DNA of 64,000 nucleotides from Christensenellaceae bacterium (GTDB taxonomy: Bacteria; Bacillota; Clostridia; Christensenellales; CAG-138): positions 22,247 to 86,246 of the forward strand of contig JAISKB010000024.1 in assembly GCA_031261085.1 (NCBI GenBank). The letters run 5' to 3'. The position numbers were made by a program, and so were the translations under genes. Under the pieces are notes generated by a model. That model saw only the letters and a list, made by a program, of their open reading frames with translations. It was not told the DNA's origin and did not search any database. This document shows positions 26,136 through 32,506 of this stretch, one piece after another. The number at the start of each line of letters is the position of its first letter. Positions within the stretch are counted from its first letter, which is position 1.

Positions 26136-26822
26136 ATGAAAACTAGAAGTGTACGGAAAATGCTAATATTGTCAATTGTAATCCTATGGTGCATCTTTAT
26201 TATTCAGGGATGCTTTAGCAGGTTTACATTAGAGTTTTTAGGTAATGGAGCCCGTTTATTCATCAATGGTGAGGAGTATATTGATGAATTTAGCGATACT
26301 ACATGGATTGCCTACCCAGATCACAATATAGTAGACTGGGAATATATTGGGAAGGTAAAGGCTTCTGAAAGAAACAAAAGCTATAAAATATATCAGTGCG
26401 ACCAGGTCCCATTGGTTTTTTTGGTGCCCATAAGCAGCATTTTCAACTATGATGACATGGCTCACTATTCTTTCCGCAAAAAGGATATGATCTTTCCTGA
26501 ATTAACAATAGAGCAAATCGCAAGTATTAATTTGCGGAGAGAATCTAATGGTGAGTGGTTGCGTGCAGAGTATAATACTGATGTCGAAATAATTTCGAAA
26601 GTACTTGAAGTTATTAAAAACAGCTCTCTAGCAGAAAATTATGGCTATGATGAATTTGATTTAACCCTAAAAAGTAATAAAACACCAACATATATTTCAT
26701 GGCATAAGGTCAGCAAAAATGACGATGGCCAGTATTTTATCCAAGTCGCCCCCGGCAACAACTATGCCCCCATCCCCCTCGAACTCCTCGAGGAAATCAT
26801 CGGCGGGCCGCTGCCGGAATAG
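26136..26822 (+). CDS. Family-C lipoprotein 1, putative immunity protein
   Basis: This is the first of five paralogous lipoproteins (about 230-240 aa). It has a signal peptide and lipobox (FIIQGC). Shared family features are LFINGEEY near residue 45, KDMIFPELT near 115, an EYNTD...KVLEVI helix, and the C-terminal block IQVAPGNNYAPIP...LLEEIIGGPLPE. GAGGGGG precedes the ATG. The last ~25 codons are GC-rich while the rest is AT-rich, a mosaic that coincides with the 183-bp repeat. No Pfam family is recognised. Position after a DUF4329-like toxin tail suggests immunity; extracytoplasmic anchoring would suit a toxin acting outside the membrane. Confidence 0.75.
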   Translation: MKTRSVRKMLILSIVILWCIFIIQGCFSRFTLEFLGNGARLFINGEEYIDEFSDTTWIAYPDHNIVDWEYIGKVKASERNKSYKIYQCDQVPLVFLVPISSIFNYDDMAHYSFRKKDMIFPELTIEQIASINLRRESNGEWLRAEYNTDVEIISKVLEVIKNSSLAENYGYDEFDLTLKSNKTPTYISWHKVSKNDDGQYFIQVAPGNNYAPIPLELLEEIIGGPLPE

Positions 26823-26963
26823 CAGAGCCCACCACTGAAAGGAACCGCGCAGCCATGATACATATGTCGGCGCGCATAACAACGTGGTGGCTGCGGTGCT
26901 GTTGAAAACGCAAGGCATACGGGATAAGAGTGACCATGATGTTGCGGTTATGCATACACATCC
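26781..26963 (+). repeat. 183-bp direct repeat, copy 1
   Basis: It runs from gaactcctcgag in the 3' end of the lipoprotein, through the stop and intergenic spacer, to the HTHP codons of the DUF4329-like fragment. Copies 2 and 3 have the same length and differ from it at only a few positions. Confidence 0.92.
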
Positions 26964-27261
26964 AAATCAGTGGAACAATTGGAGCGAGGCATTCTCGGGA
27001 GGTATAGATGATGAGGGGAAATTCGAATTTGGAGATGCAACAGTGCCAAGTATACCCGGTGTAAATAGTATCTATGTTGCTACGCCAAAGGGCGTTATTA
27101 AAAAATATAGCGGTGGGCCATTTGAAACAGTGCGGGAAGTGAAATATACTGAAACAGACAATGGAAACAAAGTAGCAGAGGGGTGGGATTTTTCTAAGTT
27201 TGGAAGCCAATCTGTCGGAAAAGTAAAAGACAGTGATGGGAATCTCGTGAAAACAGAATGA
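26884..27261 (+). pseudogene. Orphan DUF4329-like toxin C-terminal fragment 1
   Basis: The frame GTG 26884 onward reads VVAAVLLKTQGIRDKSDHDVAVMHTHP...FSGG...GDATVPSIPGVNSIYVATPKG..KKYSGG. HTHP, FSGG and the Y(V/L)ATP.G.I.KY block are the DUF4329 pattern found at the C-terminus of Rhs toxins. The frame is open further upstream (YVGAHNNVVAA) but without an ATG; a ribosome site and ATG present in the spacer lead into another frame that stops after 16 codons. It is therefore probably an untranslated orphan toxin tip that could be captured by recombination. Length 125 aa if translated from GTG. Confidence 0.6.
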
Positions 27262-27311
27262 TTTCACTAAATATTCGCGCAGGTCGCACATCATAGTTTT
27301 TAGGAGGGGAA

Positions 27312-28001
27312 ATGTTGGATTTCTTTGCCAAACGAGTGTTTCTCACGGTAGTTTTGTTTATCTATCTGGCTATATTCGCTGTTACTGGTTGTTCCCAAGA
27401 GGATGACCGTTTTCGAGTGAACTTTTCAGGCGATGGAATGCATCTGTTTATTGAGCAAGAAGAATTTGTAGAAATGTATAGAATTACTCTTTGGAGACGA
27501 AGGCCCGAAATAGCCGTAGATGGGGATTTTATTGGAATTACCTATAGTGGGGTTAGGAAATATGAGATTTATCAATATGAGAACCTGCCCATTATGCTAA
27601 TTCTGCCTGGGCATAAATGGACTGATACTGAAATAATACCTCCGCGTTACTACTTGCAAAGCAAGATTTGGAGTTTCCCTGAATTGTCTAATGATACGAT
27701 TAGCGGTGTTAATGTTGTCTCTGCATTGAATTACCGTTATTTACGCAAAGAATATAATACAAATAGAGCAACAATTGCGGAGGTACTTAGAATAATAAGT
27801 GAAGGAGAAAAATTCAAAAATACAGGGGAAGAAGTATATATATTATTGTTAAGTAGTGATAGTATCTCCGAATTTGTTTCAGGGCATAGTATTATGAAAG
27901 ATAGCGATAAGTATTTTATCCAAATTGCTCCCGGAGAGAACTACACATCAATTTCCAAGGAACTCCTCGAGGAAATCATCGGCGGGCCGCTGCCGGAATA
28001 G
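27312..28001 (+). CDS. Family-C lipoprotein 2, putative immunity protein
   Basis: The 229-aa lipoprotein has lipobox FAVTGC and AGGAGGGG before the ATG. It shares the family-C skeleton (MHLFIEQEEFVE, WSFPELS, EYNTN...EVLRIISEG, LLEEIIGGPLPE) but its middle is very different from copy 1, and the preceding residues of the C-terminal block are also diverged (IQIAPGENYTSISKE). Only from GAACTC onward (27960) does it become identical to the others, which marks the left edge of the repeat precisely. Confidence 0.75.
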   Translation: MLDFFAKRVFLTVVLFIYLAIFAVTGCSQEDDRFRVNFSGDGMHLFIEQEEFVEMYRITLWRRRPEIAVDGDFIGITYSGVRKYEIYQYENLPIMLILPGHKWTDTEIIPPRYYLQSKIWSFPELSNDTISGVNVVSALNYRYLRKEYNTNRATIAEVLRIISEGEKFKNTGEEVYILLLSSDSISEFVSGHSIMKDSDKYFIQIAPGENYTSISKELLEEIIGGPLPE

Positions 28002-28142
28002 CAGAGCCCACCGCTGAAAGGAGCCGCGCAGCCATGCTGCATATGTCGGCGCGCATAACAACGTGGTGGCTGCGGTGCTGTTGAAAACGCAAGGCATACG
28101 AGATAAGAGTGACCATGATGTTGCGGTTGTGCATACGCATCC
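27960..28142 (+). repeat. 183-bp direct repeat, copy 2
   Basis: It has the same boundaries and length as copy 1. The distance between copy starts is 1179 bp, so the cassette period is about 1.18 kb. Confidence 0.92.
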
Positions 28143-28422
28143 GCGTAGTGATGAGACTGTAGATGGCGAAGTGTTTTCAGGGGGAATCAATCCACAAAAT
28201 AAAAAGTTGGAGATTGGAGATGGAACAGTGCCAAGCATACCGGGAGTGAGCAGCATATATGTTGCTACTCCGAACGGAAACATTTTAAAATATGATGGGT
28301 CAGCGACAGAAGAGGTGCGTGGATATGAAAAGGGAAAATGGTCAGTGCCTGAAAACCAAAAAATTGGCACAGTAACAGACGACAGTGGCAGCAAAGTCAC
28401 GGTAGATTCTAATATGCAATGA
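28063..28422 (+). pseudogene. Orphan DUF4329-like toxin C-terminal fragment 2
   Basis: The N-terminal 25 codons match fragment 1 because they lie inside the repeat. The remainder (EVFSGGINPQNKKLEIGDG, SIYVATPNGNILKY, VRGYEKGKWSVPENQKIGTV) diverges. The ending resembles the relic at 30397 (VRGYEEGRWTEPEEQTVGTI) more than fragments 1 or 3, showing shuffling of tails. As with fragment 1, no ATG with a ribosome site leads into the frame. Confidence 0.6.
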
Positions 28423-28460
28423 TAATAAACGAAAAATTTATTATGTGGATGGATATACAG

Positions 28461-29171
28461 ATGAATGGAATAAAGAATATGAAGACGATAAAGCGACTTA
28501 AATCTCTACTGGTGCTCATGCTTGCTGTGATATGCCTTGCGCTGGGATGTACCAAGAACAGCCATAACCTGAAGCTAGAGGATACGGACGATGGTGGGCG
28601 ATTGTATATTGATGGTATAGAATATGTGCGGGAATTCAGTACAACGCTGTGGACAAAAGAATATGTGGCTACCGAAGAAGAATATATAGGCAAGGTTTCT
28701 GTAAGATGGGCTCCCTGGAATGACCTGTACAAATACGAAGTATATGCATATAAAAATCAACCGTTTGTTTATCTAATGCCAAAACAACCGTTTATATCGG
28801 GATTGGTGCGCGCGATACTCCATTTTCAAAGAAAGGACATTATATTCCCAGAATTATCTGTTGAAGCGATAGACAAGATTCGTTTAATAAATGCTGCAGA
28901 CTATGAACCACTGAACACAAAATATAATACCAATAAAGAAACACTGCAAAAATTGCTCGAAATAATCCACGGAAACGAGCGAGCACATGATATTGGATGG
29001 GAAAAACTCTATTTAACATTAGTTAGTGACGCAAGCCCAGAATATTGTTCTTGGCACTCTATATCCGAAAACAACGGGCAATATTACATCCAAGTCGCCC
29101 CCGGCAACAACTATGCCCCCATCCCCCGCGAACTCCTCGAGGAAATCATCGGCGGGCCGCTGCCGGAATAG
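28461..29171 (+). CDS. Family-C lipoprotein 3, putative immunity protein
   Basis: The 236-aa lipoprotein has lipobox CLALGC. The track start at 28419 overlaps the toxin fragment and precedes an unnatural N-terminus; ATG 28461 (GGATGG about 8 nt upstream) or ATG 28479 gives a normal signal peptide. The family features RLYIDGIEYVREF, TLWT, KDIIFPELS, KYNTNKETLQKLLEII and the GC-rich tail NGQYYIQVAPGNNYAPIPRE are present. From ttggcactctatatccg to the stop it is almost identical to lipoprotein 5, which indicates recent exchange between the two. Confidence 0.75.
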   Translation: MNGIKNMKTIKRLKSLLVLMLAVICLALGCTKNSHNLKLEDTDDGGRLYIDGIEYVREFSTTLWTKEYVATEEEYIGKVSVRWAPWNDLYKYEVYAYKNQPFVYLMPKQPFISGLVRAILHFQRKDIIFPELSVEAIDKIRLINAADYEPLNTKYNTNKETLQKLLEIIHGNERAHDIGWEKLYLTLVSDASPEYCSWHSISENNGQYYIQVAPGNNYAPIPRELLEEIIGGPLPE

Positions 29172-29312
29172 TAGCGTCCACCGCTGAAAGGAGCCGCGCA
29201 GCCATGCTGCATATGTCGGCGCACATAACAATGTGGTAGCTGCGGTGCTGTTGAAAACGCAAGGCATACGGGATAAGAGTGACCATGATGTTGCGGTTGT
29301 GCATACGCATCC
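29130..29312 (+). repeat. 183-bp direct repeat, copy 3
   Basis: It has the same boundaries as copies 1 and 2, starting 1170 bp after copy 2. In the spacer a single change (gtggtag for gtggtgg) shortens the out-of-frame ATG reading frame. Confidence 0.92.
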
Positions 29313-29622
29313 GACTTTGGATTATGATGGCGGCGAAGTGTTCTCCGGCGGACAATATACCTTAAATGGGCAAACTTATTCCGATCACTTTTTTGGAGAT
29401 GCAACAGTACCAAGCATGCTAGGTATTGACAGCATATATGTGGCTACCCCAAAAGGTGATATTTTGAAATGGAGCGGAAGCCCCTCTGGCCCGGTGCGTG
29501 GAACAGAAGAAATAAAAATCTCTGAAACAGAAACAGTAAACGCATGGACAAGACTTGACGGGCAAAAAGCAGGAATAGTTACGGATAAAAATGGTAACAA
29601 AGTGCAAAATGTTGAGGATTAA
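29233..29622 (+). pseudogene. Orphan DUF4329-like toxin C-terminal fragment 3
   Basis: It contains HTHP, EVFSGGQYTLNGQTYSDHFFGDATVPS, SIYVATPKGDILKW and VRGTEEIKISETETVNAWTRLDGQKAGIVTDKNG. The insertion after FSGG is longer than in fragments 1 and 2. The tail resembles fragment 1 more than fragment 2. The open frame has only a GTG start inside the repeat and no ribosome site, so expression as a free protein is doubtful. Confidence 0.6.
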
Positions 29623-29655
29623 CGTTGCACGCAATAACGAAAGGAGATAGGAAGA

Positions 29656-30384
29656 ATGGGCTTTTCTAGTTTTCGAAGCAGCGTTTTTCTATTGCTCACG
29701 GTTCTTTCACTCATCTTGAGCGGATGTTATGCACCGAAAAACAGAGTCAACATAAGTAAAGCTGCCGATGGCATACACGTATTTATTAATGACGAAGAGT
29801 ATGCGGAGCATACAGTAGAAAGCCTTCAGTCCCCAACTATATGGAATGTATTGAACCGAGTAAAGCGGGAAAAATTGGGTGTTTTCGAAGAAGATGGAGT
29901 AATATATGAGATATACCAATATGAAGATTCGCCGCACTTATTCGTTATGGATACCCCGAAGTTTTTAGGGAAAATAGGCATCGGCGTGCCAGGAATGCAT
30001 AATTTGGCGAAGAAAGACTTTATCTATCCTGAGCTAACTACTGAAGCGATAACAGGCGTCAACATTGTAGACTTTCAATCTGCAGAGTGTTTGCGTGCAG
30101 AGCACAACACTGATGTGGAGACTATAGCCAAGGTGCTTAAAATTATAAATGGAAGCCCTCAAACAACCGACATAACAGAACTTCAAATCGTTCGGGAAGA
30201 ATATGACTTAATATTGGCCAGCGATGCATTACCTAATTGTGTTGCTTGGCATGTTATACTTAAGAAGGATGACCAATATTTCATAAGGATTTCTAGGGAA
30301 AAAGAGTACTCCATTATTCCAAAGGAGCTTTTAGAGGAGGTTGTCGGCGGTCCATTACCTGCGGAAGTAGGGTATCAGCACTGA
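29656..30384 (+). CDS. Family-C lipoprotein 4, putative immunity protein
   Basis: The 242-aa lipoprotein has lipobox LILSGC and a strong AAAGGAG site. It has the family skeleton (IHVFINDEEYAEH, KDFIYPELT, EHNTDVETIAKVLKIINGS, LLEEVVGGPLP) but its C-terminal codons are AT-rich and diverged, with an extra AEVGYQH. It is therefore the only member that has not been homogenised with the GC-rich repeat, and may show the ancestral state of the tail. Confidence 0.72.
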   Translation: MGFSSFRSSVFLLLTVLSLILSGCYAPKNRVNISKAADGIHVFINDEEYAEHTVESLQSPTIWNVLNRVKREKLGVFEEDGVIYEIYQYEDSPHLFVMDTPKFLGKIGIGVPGMHNLAKKDFIYPELTTEAITGVNIVDFQSAECLRAEHNTDVETIAKVLKIINGSPQTTDITELQIVREEYDLILASDALPNCVAWHVILKKDDQYFIRISREKEYSIIPKELLEEVVGGPLPAEVGYQH

Positions 30385-30396
30385 GCAAACTACACA

Positions 30397-30561
30397 GCGC
30401 ATAGCATATATGTAGCTACACCTATAGGTGATATTAGAAAATATAGCGGAAATCCAATTGGGCCAGTGCGCGGATATGAAGAAGGAAGATGGACAGAACC
30501 GGAAGAACAAACAGTGGGTACAATAGTGGATGGTGAAGGTAATCCTGTAAAAATACAATAA
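30397..30561 (+). pseudogene. DUF4329-like tail relic
   Basis: AHSIYVATPIGDIRKYSGNPIGPVRGYEEGRW... to TAA 30561 is the C-terminal half of a DUF4329-like fragment. The HTHP half is missing, and the join point falls directly after the lipoprotein stop, so this is a deletion derivative. Confidence 0.65.
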
Positions 30562-30616
30562 TTAATCGAACTGCTCGATCTTAGTATACCAACCGTTTTT
30601 TCTTGGAGGTTTTTAT

Positions 30617-31336
30617 ATGCGCACAGCACAATTACGCAAAGTTTTAAGGTTGATTGTTTTCTCCTGCGTTTGCACTCTGCTTTTTACGGGCTGTTTCAGA
30701 ACTAGTGATAATTTGCGCTTAGAATATGGCGAAGATGGTATGCATTTGTATGTTGATGGGATTGAGTATGTGGAACGATTTAGTAGCGAGACACTATGGG
30801 ATAATTGGAGTAACCATGATACGGCCATGGAATCGGAACCGGAATGCATTGGCCAAGTTGTTGCCACAATACGAAATAAGAAAATACAGTATGACGTGTA
30901 TCGGTACAAGGATTTCCAAGACTTTATATTCACCATGCCACGGCAAACGATGTTTGATTTTGAACTGCTTCCGCTTTTTCATTTTTTCCAAAAAGATATT
31001 GTTTTCCCGGAATTAAGTGCTAACACAGTAAATCATATAGGAATATTGCGTTCATCGGATCTTAAATTGCTAGGTATTACGGGCATTGAAAATAATGAGG
31101 TAATCTCCAAAGTATTAGCCATTATTAATGGAAAAGCAAGAGTAAAAGACAATGGGTGGGAAAATTTCTATATAATGCTCACCAGTGATGCCGTGCCCGG
31201 ATTTGCTTCTTGGCACTCCATATCCGAAAACAACGGGCAATATTACATCCAAGTCGCCCCCGGCAACAACTATGCCCCCATCCCCCGCGAACTCCTCGAG
31301 GAAATCATCGGCGGGCCGCTGCCGGTGAAACCGTAA
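30617..31336 (+). CDS. Family-C lipoprotein 5, putative immunity protein
   Basis: The 239-aa lipoprotein has lipobox LLFTGC and GGAGG before the ATG. MHLYVDGIEYVERF, TLWD, KDIVFPELS and KVLAIINGKA follow the family pattern. The final ~35 codons are nearly identical to lipoprotein 3, then the sequence changes (GGPLPVKP-stop) because the repeat breaks off at 31325. It is the last of the cassettes; repeat R2 begins 57 nt after its stop. Confidence 0.75.
   Translation: MRTAQLRKVLRLIVFSCVCTLLFTGCFRTSDNLRLEYGEDGMHLYVDGIEYVERFSSETLWDNWSNHDTAMESEPECIGQVVATIRNKKIQYDVYRYKDFQDFIFTMPRQTMFDFELLPLFHFFQKDIVFPELSANTVNHIGILRSSDLKLLGITGIENNEVISKVLAIINGKARVKDNGWENFYIMLTSDAVPGFASWHSISENNGQYYIQVAPGNNYAPIPRELLEEIIGGPLPVKP
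31289..31325 (+). repeat. Partial fourth copy of the 183-bp repeat
   Basis: The first 37 bp (gaactcctcgag to gctgccgg) are present and the remainder is lost, marking the right end of the cassette array. Confidence 0.85.
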
Positions 31337-31392
31337 AGCGGACAACCAACAATAAGGCTGGTATAAACGAATATGCTGAGTATTAATACAAA

Positions 31393-31489
31393 ATGCAATG
31401 TCCCGCTTGCTAATCGCCGGATTGCAAAAACGGGGTTTTGCTAATTTTTTGCTAATTGGCACTTGTAACGCGCGCAGTCCCTTGCGTTA
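31393..31489 (+). repeat. Repeat R2, copy A
   Basis: 97 bp match the reverse complement of 53765-53903. Copy B carries 42 extra bp. The difference is exactly one 11-bp direct repeat (gctaatttttt) plus the 31 bp between its two occurrences, so copy A has lost them by slippage or recombination. In the minus direction it carries the 3' codons (TQGTxRVTSAN-stop) of the small ORF at 53659. The rest of 31337-31708 holds a zinc-ribbon stub but no intact gene. Confidence 0.85.
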
Positions 31490-31581
31490 TACGGATTCAC
31501 CGATTTTATAGGACACATTTCGCTATGGCGCCGGAACATTTTAGAATACAATTGCTTCAGGTCACTTGAGGAGAGAATTTA

Positions 31582-31650
31582 GTGTACTGTAAAAAATGTA
31601 GGAGCATTTTTGCTGACGAAATAAATATTGATCCATACAGACTCCCTTGA
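31582..31650 (+). pseudogene. Truncated zinc-ribbon protein start
   Basis: GTG 31582, preceded by GAGGAGAG, opens YCKKCRSIFADEI... and stops after 22 codons. YCxxC plus FADE is the usual beginning of a membrane zinc-ribbon protein; the second CxxC knuckle is gone. It is probably the 5' remnant of a broken gene. Confidence 0.4.
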
Positions 31651-31708
31651 CATCCCACCGAATTGTACATACAATAGTCAAAATAAACTGCGGAGGCTAT
31701 ATTATATA

Positions 31709-32173
31709 ATGAAACGATATATCGCAATGTCGATGGCCGCCCTGTTATGCATGCTTGCGGGTTGTGCTGGTTTGCGCACCCGTCATGTGATAACCGCCGA
31801 AAAGTTCCAAAAGGTTATGGAAAAAGCCGGGTATACAGTGTTGGATATGGGCAGCGAGGCATATAAAGCCGCAGGGGTGACGCAGGTTTTGCAGGCAGTA
31901 AAGGGTGCGGATGTAGGCGCCATCTTTTTTGTGGGTGAAACGACAGAAAAGGCGGAAAAAGTATTTGGCAGTTATAAGGAGCTCTCCGATATCAACCGGG
32001 AAGCGAACGATACGCTGGAGGAAACCGCCGGTAAAAACTTTGTGGCCTACGAGCTATCCTCCAGCGGTTCGTATTATTATTTTGCCCGGGTAGACAACAC
32101 CCTGCTCTATTTCTTTGGCCCTGCCGATGAAAAAAATGAAATCGATCGGCAGATTAAAGCCTTAGGTTATTAG
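31709..32173 (+). CDS. Lipoprotein, unknown family
   Basis: From ATG 31709 (GGAGG 12 nt upstream) the 154-aa protein has a signal peptide and lipobox (CMLAGC) and a small mixed alpha/beta domain (VITAEKFQKVMEKAGYTVLDM, GAIFFVGETTEKAEKVF, YYYFARVDNTLLYFFG). It is unrelated to families A and C by eye, and its composition is closer to the GC-rich backbone, so it may lie outside the island. The track start at 31628 gives a non-signal N-terminus and was rejected. Function unknown. Confidence 0.72.
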   Translation: MKRYIAMSMAALLCMLAGCAGLRTRHVITAEKFQKVMEKAGYTVLDMGSEAYKAAGVTQVLQAVKGADVGAIFFVGETTEKAEKVFGSYKELSDINREANDTLEETAGKNFVAYELSSSGSYYYFARVDNTLLYFFGPADEKNEIDRQIKALGY

Positions 32174-32339
32174 AAACCATCGTTATTCAGGATTAAGAAG
32201 GTTTATTTTGGAACCCCCTATGATGTAAAGTCGGAGTGTTCCTCTATTTTCGTGCGTTCACAACATATATAATTACATTTACAACAGAATTCTATTTTAA
32301 AAAATAAAAAATATTATAATTAGTTAGTTTATATGTTAT

Positions 32340-32370
32340 ATTTGTACGGATTTTTGATGTCCGTACAAAT
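32340..32370. promoter_or_regulatory. Perfect 11-bp inverted repeat upstream of the adhesin
   Basis: ATTTGTACGGA, 9-nt spacer, TCCGTACAAAT. It sits 137 nt before the adhesin start within a very AT-rich 333-nt gap (32174-32506) that has no coding potential I can see. It could be an operator for the adhesin promoter or a terminator for the lipoprotein; there is no clear T-run on either side, which favours an operator. Confidence 0.45.
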
Positions 32371-32506
32371 ATTCTGTGTATTCTCGCCTAAAATGGTTTA
32401 TTTATGTTACGTCGATATATAACGGCAGACAGCGAGACGAGTGCTCATATAGCCACAATACAAGGTCTTATTAATCGTTACAACATGGATGTGGGGGAAT
32501 AAAAGG

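Noticed and set aside
26858-26905. Short ATG ORF (MIHMSARITTWWLRCC) with a ribosome site in the repeat
   Set aside because: It reads a different frame from the toxin fragment, ends after 16 codons and is even shorter in copy 3; it is a by-product of the truncated toxin sequence.
26697-26918. Minus-strand ORFs MPCVFNSTAATTLL... repeated at 27948 and 29019
   Set aside because: They recur only because they are antisense to the 183-bp repeat; no ribosome site.
26781-29312. 183-bp repeats as insertion-sequence ends
   Set aside because: No transposase and no terminal inverted repeats; the repeats are part of coding sequence in a constant frame.
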